Positions 20,827 through 32,221 of a stretch of DNA of 64,000 nt are shown here, in pieces. Every line of letters begins with the position of its first letter. Positions within the stretch are counted from its first letter, which is position 1. Origin of the DNA: Cadophora sp. MPI-SDFR-AT-0126 (Eukaryota > Ascomycota > Leotiomycetes > Helotiales > Ploettnerulaceae); assembly GCA_020747065.1 (NCBI GenBank), contig JAGMVK010000001.1:1736001-1800000 (forward strand). The letters are read 5' to 3'. Below the pieces are notes generated by a model. It was not told where the DNA came from and made no database searches. It saw only the letters and a list, made by a program, of their open reading frames with translations. The translations under genes and the position numbers were made by a program.

Positions 20827-22500
20827 ATTACTTTTGTTTTAACATCTGTTTAATTTTTAATTGCTTTTGAAAGTATTTTGTTTCCCTCTTTGTCGTTTTC
20901 TTCTTTGCCGTGTCCTGCTCTACAAGAATGCTGAGCAGCAACAATTGGCATTGTTGGTCCCAGTCGTAGCATAAGTCTGCAGGTTTGTTCCTTGCTTTAC
21001 GCTTGGGTAACAATGCGCTCAATCTGGCTGAAGCAAGACTTTGGAGTGTATGCTCTATTGCGATTCTTTCATTTTGCGCTACCCTTACTTAGTGGAGTAG
21101 AGGAAGTTATTATGTTGACCTAATGCAGAGACATAAACGCTGAAAATCAGCGGTGTCCCGCTAAAATTTCAGGCCCGCTTCAGGGCACGCTCGACCACCA
21201 GATAGTCGCATAGCATTTGAAGCAAGACATGTGGTTTCCTGCACTCAAGCAAATGAGTAATTTTCCTTTAACTCAATACCTTACCCAACATAAACACGAT
21301 TTGTATGTGCTATAAAATTCCTCTTATGACATTTTTCATGTCATGATCCTGTACATCTCTATGTGGCCATTTGGCTGATGGTCAATAACAACTACACTAC
21401 CTGCGCAGTCCAAATACAGTAATGACTTTGACGCTTTGCCAAAAACATTGCGATGCACGCTGAAATACTCTGCACAAAACCAGAAGAGCTCCAATTGATC
21501 AGCTAAGGAAGAGACCGTCTCATGCTACCTGTTTGGGAGAATTTGGTATTGAAATAGCGGTAGCCTGTTTGGCCGGCTCAATTTCCACACGGTACAGTGG
21601 TCCACGGTCAGTGTATGAGACGCTGTTTGAACAAATGAGAGCTCTTGCTGTGAAATATCTTCTTTTGAAAGCGATTATGATTTCAAGTGCATCGTACACA
21701 ATTTAGACCAGCACCGCTCCCGAAGGACTGTAGATAATCGAAATCAGGGAGAAGGCCAGACCTGCTTAATTTATGTTTGTTGACTTTTTCGCTTACGAAC
21801 TTGGGCTTGACCAGCCCAGCCCAGCCCAGCCTATATTTTCAGCTTCAATTTCGACTTGGTAACCACTTCAAATTCCCAAACTTTTGGATGAACGGAGAAT
21901 TCCTACTTTCGAGATATTAGCCCATCAATTGCTTCGTACCATTACTACTAAAACAGTCTGCATCTCTTCTGACCTTTTCCCTTTCCTTTTTCCTTATCTT
22001 TTCCTTCCCACTCCCCTCGGGCACTCTCGGCATCTCCAAACTCGGGCAGACGTCCACCCGGCACACGGCAAACAGCCCTACAAACCACCACAAGGAAAAA
22101 AAGCCTCACAATTCCCGACTCATCACCGCACTGGCTCGCTTGACGATCCACTCCAGCCCTGCACGGCACCCAAAAGGAAAAGGTAAACTCGGCAAAGAGG
22201 CTGACCGTGCAGCGAATTGACATCATTGTTGTCTCCTTTGTCTCGAAATGAGATCGCGACACGAAAATAATCGCTGTTGACGCCTTCTCAGCCTCTTGCG
22301 TCTCGGCATAGTGGAGATTCAGCGGTCGAGTTTTGCGGGATTGCTTGAGACATTTTTTATTTTAGCAGAATGGGAGGATTTGGGGGTTTGTATATAAGGA
22401 GGTGAAGGTGGTGGATGAGATGAGGGTTTTGTTTGTTTAGTAGAAGGTATCAATCACACTCATCCTTCTATGACCTGCATCACCAAACTCATAAAACATC
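20827..22500. other. Intergenic region with transporter promoter
   Basis: 1.7 kb without a supportable gene. A short CCAGC tandem run is at about 21811-21831. TATATAAGG at 22391-22399 is a good TATA-type element about 105 bases upstream of the transporter start codon. Confidence 0.45.
22391..22399 (+). promoter_or_regulatory. TATA-type element of the DHA1 transporter
   Basis: TATATAAGG lies about 105 bases upstream of the ATG at 22501, a suitable distance for a fungal core promoter. The assignment is positional only. Confidence 0.45.
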
Positions 22501-24198
22501 ATGACTTCAAATCAACACGCTGATCACGAGGCTCCCCTCACCCGCTCCGAAACCCGGCAAACCCTCACCTCCCTAGGCGTGACCGAGGCCATCCCCCCTC
22601 TCGACTTCAACTACCCAGACGTAGGCCGTGAAGACGACCCCGTCTTCCCGGAAGAATACACGCTCGAGACAGCAACTGGTTTTGTGCCTGAAGAAGCGCT
22701 CGAGCAGATCAGGTCGAGAGCTGCTACTGTACGATCGAGGACACATCCACAGCATGGGCGGGAAAATAATGGCGGCGCGGGTGGAAGTGAGGGTGGAGAT
22801 TTGGAGAAGGGGAGGGATCAGCATGAGTTCGTGACTTTCACGTTTGCGGATTCGGATAACCCGCAGAATTGGTCGGATGCGTATCGCTGGTACGTGACGA
22901 TTGTAGTCTCCCTGCTAGTCGTCTGCGTCGCGTATGGTTCCGCGATCGTGACCGGCGGGTTGGGACTGATCGAAGACAAATACGACGTCTCGCTTGAAGT
23001 CGCGATCTTGACTTGCTCGATCATGGTGTGTGGATTTGCTGTCGGTCCGCTCCTCTGGTCTCCATTATCCGAGATCATCGGTCGTCGCCCGGTATACATA
23101 ATCTCGCTGTCCTTGTACACGATCTTCAACATTCCCTGCGCGCTCTCTCCCAACATCGGCGGCCTCCTCGTCTGCAGGTTCCTGTGCGGTGTGTTCTCCA
23201 GTTCCGGGCTCTCGCTCGCGGGCGGGACGATCGCTGATATATGGAACATCGAGGAGCGCGGGACGGCTATTGCATATTTCGCGGCGGCTCCATACTGCGG
23301 GCCAGTTCTCGGGCCTATAGTATGTGGATGGATCAACGTCGGTACTGGTCGTCTCGACCTCTTCTTCTGGGTCAACATGGGGTTCGCAGGCATCATCCTC
23401 ATCGTCGTCGGTATGATTCCCGAGACCTACGCACCTGTAATCCTGAAGCGACGTGCAGCAAAACTCAGACTCGAGTTGAACAACCCGAACATCATCACCG
23501 AGCAAGAGAAAGTGAAACTCACGCTCCACGAAATCGTCCGCACCAGTCTGATCCGACCCATCACTATGATCCTGACTGAGCCTGTCTTGGATCTGATGTG
23601 CATGTACATCGTGCTCATCTACGCCATGCTCTACGCCTTCTTCTTCGCGTACCCCGTTATCTTCACCAAGCTGTACCATTACAACGACGGCCAGATCGGT
23701 CTCATGTTCATCCCCATCCTGATCGGAGCGGGTTTCGCACTCATCGCCACCCCTTTCATCGAGAAGCACTTCCGCGGCATCTGCCACACGCGCGCTCCCA
23801 CGCCTGAAGACCGCCTCATCGGCGCCCTGATCGGCTCGCCGTTCATCCCAATCTCGCTGTTCATCCTCGGCGCCACATCATACAAAGGAATCATCTGGGT
23901 TGGACCCGCATCGTCGGGAATTGCGTTTGGATTTGGCATGGTGTTGTGTTATTACTCGGTTAACAATTATATTATTGATTCGTATCAGAAGTTTGCGGCT
24001 TCGGCGCTGGCGGCGAAAGTGTTCCTGAGATCGGGTGGTGGTGCGGCGTTCCCATTGTTTACGACGCAGATGTATGATCGCTTGGGGTTGCAGTGGGCAA
24101 GTTGGTTGTTGGCGTTTATTGGGTTGGCGATGGTGCTGATTCCTTATTCGTTCTACTACTTTGGGGCGAAGTTGAGGGCGAAAATGGGAAAGAAATAG
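22501..24198 (+). CDS. MFS transporter, DHA1-like (12 TM) multidrug family
   Basis: A single exon of 565 residues. A hydrophilic N-terminal tail of about 120 residues ends in FADSDNPQNWSDAYRWYV, the entry to helix 1 typical of fungal DHA1 drug/polyamine transporters. Motif A-like LSEIIGRRPVY follows helix 2, motif C-like AAPYCGPVLGPIVCGW is in helix 5, and the central loop contains PETYAPVILKRRAAKLR, another family hallmark. Six further helices end close to the C-terminus. The family exports fungicides, toxins or polyamines by proton antiport at the plasma membrane. The substrate is unknown. No intron is needed, unlike the DHA14 pump near the left edge. Confidence 0.95.
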   Translation: MTSNQHADHEAPLTRSETRQTLTSLGVTEAIPPLDFNYPDVGREDDPVFPEEYTLETATGFVPEEALEQIRSRAATVRSRTHPQHGRENNGGAGGSEGGDLEKGRDQHEFVTFTFADSDNPQNWSDAYRWYVTIVVSLLVVCVAYGSAIVTGGLGLIEDKYDVSLEVAILTCSIMVCGFAVGPLLWSPLSEIIGRRPVYIISLSLYTIFNIPCALSPNIGGLLVCRFLCGVFSSSGLSLAGGTIADIWNIEERGTAIAYFAAAPYCGPVLGPIVCGWINVGTGRLDLFFWVNMGFAGIILIVVGMIPETYAPVILKRRAAKLRLELNNPNIITEQEKVKLTLHEIVRTSLIRPITMILTEPVLDLMCMYIVLIYAMLYAFFFAYPVIFTKLYHYNDGQIGLMFIPILIGAGFALIATPFIEKHFRGICHTRAPTPEDRLIGALIGSPFIPISLFILGATSYKGIIWVGPASSGIAFGFGMVLCYYSVNNYIIDSYQKFAASALAAKVFLRSGGGAAFPLFTTQMYDRLGLQWASWLLAFIGLAMVLIPYSFYYFGAKLRAKMGKK

Positions 24199-24995
24199 AT
24201 GTTGGGTCAGTTGGAGGAAGTGTGGAAGTCTGTTGGCTGTATGGGTGAGAGATAGATAATTTTACGAATAGTGAGTAGGATACATTATCTCACAGCATAT
24301 TATTACGGAAGAGTGTAAATATAGATGCAGCAGATCGGAATCTGGTTGCGAAGAAGGATTATTTATTCCTGGGTTAGGCGTTGGGGCGGGCGTGCTAAAT
24401 AGTTCCAAAAATTGATACATAATCAGAGTCGCCTTAGCATATAAAAATCTTAGTAGACTCACCGTAAGTGTACCGCTTGTTCAATAGAACACTGCTTAGA
24501 CTACTTACGTTCACTCCTGGTTGTGTTTAGGCTTCGGAGCAAATTAAGCGAGTGCCTGCCCTTAAAAACAAAACGCACTCCTTGTTGTAGCTTCCGAATA
24601 TTCCAACATCTGTTGAAGACATTGAAGACACATGTCAACTCCTTTCGAAACATCACTAATATAACTGTCAAGCGTCCTGTTTGTCACTTTTACAGATAAA
24701 GCATCTTCCTCGCCATCTGATTGTCTGATTGGTCAATCCTAATTTATCCTACATATACATTTCCCACTCTCGCTCTCGCTCCCGCTCACTGTTCGAGCTT
24801 TCCTGTCATGCCGATTTCATATTCCTACCTATCAAAACAATGAACAACCTCCAATGACGCTCGCTATGACCATGCCACCCTCGTAAAGCAAACTAGAACA
24901 TCAATCATAAATCATAGCATCAATGAGCATCATTGTCATCATCAAGAAAAGAACACACCCCTCTCCAATATTAAAAAGAAGAAGAAAAAACCGCA
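24199..24995. other. Intergenic region between convergent genes
   Basis: About 800 bases of 3' flank shared by the transporter (plus) and the R/E/D-rich protein gene (minus). No coding sequence seen. Confidence 0.4.
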
Positions 24996-27648
24996 TCATA
25001 GCCCCTCCGCCGCTTCCGTCAAAACATTGATTAAACTCGCGGCCGCCCCGCCAATACCAGCAGCAGTCATATGCTCTTTCCAACGGCTTCCCTGGCGCGC
25101 CGGCGGTGGCGCCCGATCTCTCTGGTGTCCGCGCTCACTTGGTTTTGAAGTCTTCGAGGTCGATGTCGAGGAATGGCGTCTCCTCTCCCTCTCCCTCTCT
25201 CTGTCTCTGTCTTTCCGCTCGTGATCTCGCTCCCGTCTCTCGTGGTCCCGTTCGTAATCTCTCTCGCGATCACGCTCGCGGTGGCCGTCCCTTTCTCGCT
25301 CTCGCGGTCTCTCTTTATCATTATGCGAAGATGGTCCGTTCCAGCCATCTCTACTGCCCTGGCTCCAAAGTGGGCTAGGCGGAAGTGGCGAGCCATATGG
25401 ATTAGGGTATCCGGATACAGGGACGCCGGCATTGGAACTCGCGTAGCTGCGTGGCACTTTGGGCCGTCTCTTACCGCCCATACCTCTGTCTCTCACGTGG
25501 TCATCTGAATCTTCGGAGTCAGAAGGAGAGGAGGACGATGGCGTGTCTCTCCCGCTGCGGTTTCGGTGGTTAAATGAGACTCGGGGCGAGGTGGAGAAAG
25601 AGGGGACGGGCATTGGAATAGGTACTGGGATGGGGAGGGTTGTAGGTCGAGGTGGTTGTGGTGGTGCTTGGTTTGATGATAATGATGGTTGAGGTGTGGA
25701 CTGCGTGCGTTGGTGTTGGTGCTGCTGGTGACGGGCTTCACGAAGGGCATGTGAGCGGGAGGCGAGGGACTCGATTTCCGCGCGGCTGAGTACACCAAGG
25801 ACAGCGACGAAATCTGGACGACTTTACAGAGTATTAGTCTTCACGCTTGATATGTATCTGGTGAGAAGTGAGAGAGGGGTGTGAGCTTACGCTTCAAAAC
25901 GTCTCCCATCTTGTTTCAAGACTTCGAGAGATACTAGCCGCCTGTTAATCTTCGTCCATTTCGCATCTGCAGGAATCTCCTTCCCATGCTCATCCGGAGC
26001 GAGTTTGATAGGAACATTCGGCTTCGGACTCGTCGCCAGACTATCCATTGACGTCCTTGGATTCGTTGTCGGAGGGACAGGGATCATCATAGGGCTGGAA
26101 CTGGATGGTGAGGTGCCATACTCTATCGACTTTCTCTGACGCTGAGCCATAGAGCGTACGGCATCATCGTCACCAAATGAGCCACGACTACTTCTGAAGC
26201 TGGATGGTGAGATGGGTCGGAGAGTGAGAGCTTGGCTTGGGATCGTGAGATCGGTCGTTCGTATAACGAGACCCAGTTCAGGACGTCTGGAATCTCGTGA
26301 GGAAGTGTCGCTTTCAGAATCAGAGTTGGAACCATCGGTGTTGAGATAATATAAGTCTTTCTCGCCTTTCTCATCTGAGGAAGTGATGAGACGGGGCACT
26401 GGGGATGGGTGTCTCTGGCTGTTGCCGCTTGGTCTTCTTTTTCTGGTAGAATGGGAATCTCTGCTGAGAATGAGTGATTGATTCCTCAAGCTTCTTCATG
26501 AGATGTGACTTACAAATTCTGCATTGCCTTACTTGACACCTCAAGCCGTGTCTCTGGTTTCGGTCTTTCTCTTTTGATTGATTGTGGAAATTTCATATTG
26601 TCTTCTCTGATAACCATTTCCTTTGCAGTGCTATCATCAGTTGCTGCGCCAATCGAGCTGAATGAGGGCGGCGGGTCAATAGATGATCCTGTTCGTACCG
26701 CCTCGAGCCAGTGCTCTGGGTTGACTCCTGTGCCATGAGGTGGTGTGTGAGAATTTGGTGAAACATCGTCGAGTAATCCTTTTTGATCAATTTCTCGAAT
26801 GTACGCTCTCAGAACATCCTAGATCACCGGAATCAGTTTCGAATACAAAACACACTGCCGAGGGCAAATACCTTGTGTTGCTGCAAAACATCACTCGAGA
26901 ACCCCTCCTGAATCAGCTCCCTCCGAAACTGCTTCCAAACCTCCCGATCATCATCTTCATAACTCGTCAGCACACTTCCGTCCCTCCTTGGCGGCGCCAT
27001 CCTCTTCGCAATCCCATCCACTTTATCCAGAATAATATCTAGCTGGCCCCCCTGGTTATCCAACACCTGCGCCATCTTGCCGGACTCATGTAACTGTATA
27101 GTATCTAAGAACAGCGTCAAGCTCGTCTTATGACTTATAAGCTTCACGCGTATGGCGCCTAGCGTGTCCATCTCATTGCTGCCGAACTTGACTTTGTCCC
27201 AGAGGATGCGCGGGCTGCTTGGGGAGGAAGTAGCGCTTGAGAGGCGACCGTATTTCTGGAGGAGGCCATCGAGTTGGCGGAGAGTGAAATCACAGTCACC
27301 GATTATGGGAGCGAGTTGACGGCCCCATATCGAGTGGTCACGGTTGAGAGAGGATTCGGGGGCTTCGACTTCGTATTTTAGGTGTCGGAGGACTGTGTGG
27401 AGACCTGGTGCTGTTAGATGTTGTTTATTGGGCAGAATGGTTACATGTTGCGATGCCATGGACTTGTTAAAACACAGCTGCAGCTTTCACTTGGGGAATG
27501 TGCTGATGATTATGAAAAAAATACACATACCTCTAACCTCGCGACTTATCTCATCGTACTCTCCTCCTGCATCTCTACACTTGCGATAGAGCGCTTTGCA
27601 AAAAGTAACCACAATGATAATATCCGAGGGCGATGCGCCGAAACTCAT
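24996..27648 (-). CDS. Conserved fungal protein with N-terminal SFGAS-type domain and R/E/D-rich tail
   Basis: Five exons (27648-27531, 27404-26872, 26818-26514, 26460-25891, 25821-24996) give 783 residues in frame. The N-terminus MSFGASPSDIIIVVTFCKAL with a following EYDEISREVRGLHTVLRHL is a pattern I know from many uncharacterised ascomycete proteins with a helical N-terminal domain, sometimes in signalling or STAND-type proteins. A disordered Ser-rich middle leads to WTKINRRLVSLEVLKQDGRRF, which continues over the last intron as EARPDFVAVLGVLSRAEIES. Then come a Pro-rich stretch, an arginine/glutamate/aspartate-rich low-complexity tract (about residues 670-730) and a small hydrophobic C-terminus. 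The last intron needs an AAG acceptor. Function unknown. Confidence 0.85.
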
Positions 27649-28814
27649 CCTGACTTCCTTTTCAGAATCCAAACCTCTGCAATTAAATTTCTTCTTTTCG
27701 AGAATCGACGACCAAACTCCAATAGATGTTATACAACGCTCATGGTGCGCCGACGGGCTGGTTCTGTAATCCCACTTGGTCGTAAATCTGTCCGCTGGCG
27801 GAAGTTTGGTTTGGACCCCGCGAAATCGAAATGTGATCTGGATGCCTTGTCCCAGCGAGGGATAGACGGGGGTATATTTACTCGGCAGGCAAACAAGGCG
27901 GACGACTGATCGATATCAGGAATAAGAAAATAATACACTGTACTGTCGCAGAAGATGAGAAATGGGAGGGAAATTGAGAGAGGAAAGCAAGGCTGTAGAG
28001 CTGAAAAGGAGAATAGGTAGCAATGAAAAGGAGTAGTGACGTCGAGGTAGCGCGCTGGCAGTAGCCAGGGAGGGCTTGTAGTGGTGGTGGGCTTGCTGAT
28101 TGAGTGATGCAGCGGCGGGGTAAATGTCACAGTTTCATAGCGCAGCGCAGAATTGGTGGAGGTGTGGTTCTGCTGCTGGTTCGAGGTCAACGACAAGCCC
28201 GTGCAGGGCTGGTAGGGCCGCTGATTTTCATTGGGGGAATGTTGATCGGCCTGTGTCACGAACCCAGTGGCGCAGCTACTCGGGCTACTCGGTGGGGAGA
28301 GCCTCAGCCTCATTAAGTGACCGTTGGGATGATTTGATAGGGTCGCTACGTCTGTAGAAAGCGATTGGGAGTGCTTGCATGACACTACTGCAGATGAGAA
28401 TCTCTAGAAGACTTTTCTGTGGGCTAGAAGTATCGAGGGTTGTGGATGATGGGGCTGATGATATAGGGAGAATTTGAGAGGACGGTTCTACCCGAGAGAC
28501 TGCGACTAGAACTTTGATGGTTCCGGGAATTGTGGACAAGCTTTCTGCTCGAGTTAAAGGTGGAATTGACTTTGTAGGCAGGGAGCTAGCTTTTGTGTTG
28601 GGATTGGGAGCGAAAATTTGAAAAGAGGAGAATTTGATGTGTGCAAGAACACGAGATCGCAAATAGAGTGGCAAGAACAAGTGCAGATCTTTACCATCGT
28701 ATTGCGTGACTGTGGGTGCAGCTGAGGGTAGGAATGGTACCAAGAAACACTCCTATAGTGGCGACAAAAATTTGGGAATAGATTTTATTGTATAGTGATC
28801 TTCCACAGAATTTC
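27649..28814. other. Intergenic region
   Basis: 1.2 kb upstream of the SFGAS-type gene and downstream of the Utp8-like gene. Two minus-strand open frames (27729-28385 and 28285-28743) start only at GTG or TTG, are low-complexity and overlap; I do not support them as genes. The first part is probably promoter and 5' UTR. Confidence 0.4.
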
Positions 28815-31672
28815 TCACAGGATAATCCTCTCCCGAGAGTACTTTCCGACCTTCTGACTTTTCAGGAATCCAATATCTCGCGCACTTCGCTTGTGCACTG
28901 CTCCTCCCGCACCAATCTTGAGAAGCGAAATCTGTTTCTCCGCCTTCAGGGAAATGGGTAATGCCCGGATGTCTTGGTCGTCCGATGGGAGGACAATAGG
29001 AGCATCGTTTCCTTTCTTCGAGTCTTTGGCTTGCGGTGGCAGGGACCTCTGAAACGAGTCGGCATACTTGACCAATTCCGAAATCACCCCTTTGAGATAG
29101 ACAGCTTCCTCGAGGCCTTCCAATGCAGCACTGACTTCAAGCTTCAGACTAGCAATCAGTTCCTCGGCCTCGAACAGATCATCATCCGCTAACCTCGCCT
29201 CGCCTGATAACCATCCCACTGTACCCACGGCATCTATACAATTATTCAGTAGACTGGCGATGAGTATGATTGCGTTGTCTTGAATATCGGCATCTTCATC
29301 TACCATTTCCAGCTGTTCGAGACTGTCTGTGTATCGGCTTGTCCATCCTCCGCGCGCGAGTTCGAACCTGAAAAGATAAATCAAACAGACGATCTCCTGG
29401 CTGGTTAATATTGTCTGAAGAGCAATTGTGACATCGTTGCTTGGACATCCGTAGAGCTTGGAGAGGGCAAGGCTTAGAGCCGCACCACGAGTTCCTGATC
29501 CTGGGCCGAGTTGGTACTCCGCAAGCGCAAGGTCCTTTTCCGCTTCTTCCACCTGCATATCAACGTCCGCATTTGCAAGGTCTTCCTCATCTTCATTGGT
29601 AAGAAGGCCCTGTTTCGTGCCAGGGTTGTCGCCTAACAAGCCGAGGCTTTCCATCAATTTCCGAATTGCATGAAGAAGCTCTGGGGCAGCGAGGTAGTTC
29701 TTTGCGACCACGGCATATAGGAGATCCATATCTGGATCAATCTCAACCAGAGTCTTCGCCAGCTGTCCTGGTGGAATTGAGATGACAGAGGTTCCGGTGC
29801 TTCTCAGGGCGGCTTCAATGTTGGCAACAGTCATGTAGCCATTTGATGTCAGCCACATGAAGGTGTTGAGTGGGTAAAATGAGATGGATAGGCTTGGTTC
29901 TGCTCCTTCTTCGCCAGCATTCCACCTGAATATCTTGCCTAGAGCATACAATATCCATCGGCGATCAACATCTGAAGGGGGAAATCTGCGCTTCGGAGCT
30001 GTCTTCTGGACAACGTCTCCATTGTGGGAAACATCCAAGGCATCGCTTCTCTTCGTGTTCGTCGTTTTCGTCTGTTCAGACCAGTTTGCACCTATGTACG
30101 CCTCAATCTTCTCGTCGAATTTTGATTCGTCACAATTCGCATTGGCGAACAACTCCTCTAATTCGGCGATTTGCTCTGTCCAGGGTTGACCGAGACTGAT
30201 GGTACCTGGCAGAAACGAATCCAAAGTTACCATCCCAGTCAATTTTGCCTTCTTGGTGCTGACGGAGCCATCTCGTCCTGGGCGTGACTGCTCCTTTGCT
30301 GCGCAGCCGAGCGAATCTATCAATAACCCCGCTGTCCGTGATCGCCCATGGCGATCTTGTTGTCCTTCAATTTGAATGCCGACGAGATCATTGTCAACAA
30401 TGGCCATGGCTGTTCCAAGTTTTGGAAAGTAAGATACGAATTTGCAGACATGGCTTGTCCCCCTCTCTTCTAGGTCATTCCCGGCGCGTTTTCGCTTGAG
30501 GGAGTCTTCCGAAGAAATGTTAAGTCCGACAGATGCCAACCTCGACTGGTATTTCGGATTATACACCGTGATGGACTGCTTTGAAGAAACCATAATGGCG
30601 GTATTCGAGAGGCGTAAAAACGATTGGGCCTCTACCGAGGTAATCTTGCTTTGTTGCTTAGGAATGGTATCGCTGAGATCGAATGTTGTCAAGGCATCAC
30701 CGTGAAGTTGCTGCAAGATACCAGCGGACACTTGTATGTGGAATGATGGCTTGGTGACTGTGCTCATGCTCTCGGAGGGTATCTCTGCTGCCAGGAGAGA
30801 CTCGACCGAGTACTTCATGCCTTTCACATAAGCAACCGACCTCCTGGGCAGATTGACGATGTGCAAAATTCTACTCTTCGTCTCATTAGACCAAGTAATG
30901 AGAACTAGAATCTCAGGATTGAAGCCATTCTCCTCCACTTCTTGGGTAAACATTGTAGAAACGTCTTGTCGGCCTTTGAGTATTCCTTGGCTTGCTGAGA
31001 AGGCATTGGTGAGTTGCGCAAACTCTACCTTCAGATCATGTACTTGAATTGCCGCATCGCGCAAAAGAGCAGCAGCAGGTGAAATCCACTTCTCCTCGAG
31101 GCTATCGCCGTCGTAACATTGTACCTCGCCATCCTCTTTTACGGCAACCAAGTCCGTGGTATTCTCTGAGGCTCCCGACGATCTGGTAGCTGTGATTGTT
31201 CCCAGGTAAACAACTGGGTTTTGAGAATTTCCTGTCTTAGAGATTTTAGTCGAAGAGGTCGGCGGTTCGAGACCGTCTGTGGCTTCATGAAATAGAGTCA
31301 ATCCGGATAGGGATCCGCTGGTTGAGACATATGTTCGACGTTCGACTCTGGTCTTCGAGACACGGGTTCTGAGAGAGCTTGGAGGGCAGGTGAAAGAGGA
31401 TTGCGGAGGCACCGCATAGGAAGTGATGAGCCTAGAAGATGAAATCTAGAAGATGTCAGACACAGAGCTCGTTGAGCTTGTATAGAACATACATCATATA
31501 AGTTTACGCCCTCTCCATCAATTCCCACAGCCAATTCGGACCTCTTTCTCTTCTTTGCGCCAGGCGCCCCTCCGTACACCTCAGCGACCACATACTGACC
31601 TTTAGCATGGTCAATGGGTTGGGGTAGAGTTGCCACCACATAAGGCTTCTGCAAGACAAACCGCGACGACAT
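28815..31672 (-). CDS. utp8: Probable U3 snoRNP / small-subunit processome protein, Utp8-like
   Basis: Two exons (31672-31493 and 31445-28815, a 47-base intron) give 936 residues. The N-terminal half has beta-propeller-like spacing: an early GIDGEGVNLYDI segment, then SYAVPPQSSFTCPPSSL, and VYLGTITATRS, TTDLVAVKEDGEVQCYDGD. This resembles the non-WD propeller of Utp8/Nol11. The C-terminal half is helical and acidic, and the protein ends in a conserved-looking KVGKYSRERIIL. Utp8 belongs to the UTP-A/t-UTP complex that supports rRNA transcription and early 18S processing in the nucleolus. The assignment is from overall pattern; another propeller-type UTP protein remains possible. It is divergent from the Elg1-like gene 549 bases away. 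Confidence 0.6.
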
Positions 31673-32221
31673 GGTGGAAAGTTGTGAAGAATTCGAGGTG
31701 CTGGTGGACAACAACCACAGCTTGCCCAGCGGTCTATCAAAAAAGTTCGGTGATCCTCAAAAAGTTCATTTTTTGATTGCAGGGATTCTTCCCGCTAGGT
31801 ACGGTGACCTACGAGGTGCGCAGAACGCGACGAGACGCGGGCTCCTGACAGCATCATTGATCTGGCGTGGTACAGAAATCAGAAACGTTTTGCCCACCAA
31901 TTGTCCTTCTCTTGCTGGAACCTACATTATTCAATCGATCTTCTTTGAATATCTCCAGCTCAAATCTTTCCTTCCTTGGAAGTCACATCAAATCAATCCA
32001 CCGGACCCTGGATCCAACGAGCATTTTTCGATGCTGGACCACGCGTAAAGCTCGCGTTTTGCAAGTCGAGCCTACTGACTCCGGATGTCAGTACTGGTTG
32101 AAAGGAGTATGGGGGAGTTGAATGAGGAGCAGAAACCTACGATGTATCCTCTGTTTCAAAAGGGAGCCAGTATGTTTGAAAAATGTCTCTAGATCACCGG
32201 CTACTTCTCTTGCTAATCGCC
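31673..32221. promoter_or_regulatory. Shared divergent promoter region (Utp8-like / Elg1-like)
   Basis: About 550 bases separate the two start codons. No coding sequence is supported. Co-regulation of a ribosome-biogenesis and a replication gene would be plausible but is only positional inference. Confidence 0.4.

Noticed and set aside
21811..21831. CCAGC tandem run as a possible repeat array or CRISPR-like feature
   Set aside because: Only about four copies of a 5-base unit without spacers; ordinary simple sequence. No CRISPR array is expected or seen in this nuclear fungal DNA.
22818..23787. Long minus-strand open frames opposite the DHA1 transporter
   Set aside because: They are antisense shadows; the plus strand has a full 565-residue MFS protein with family motifs.
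27729..28743. Two long minus-strand open frames (218 and 152 codons)
   Set aside because: They overlap, start only with GTG or TTG, are Ser/Pro/Thr-rich low complexity and lie in what should be the SFGAS-type gene's promoter. No domain or exon chain supports them.
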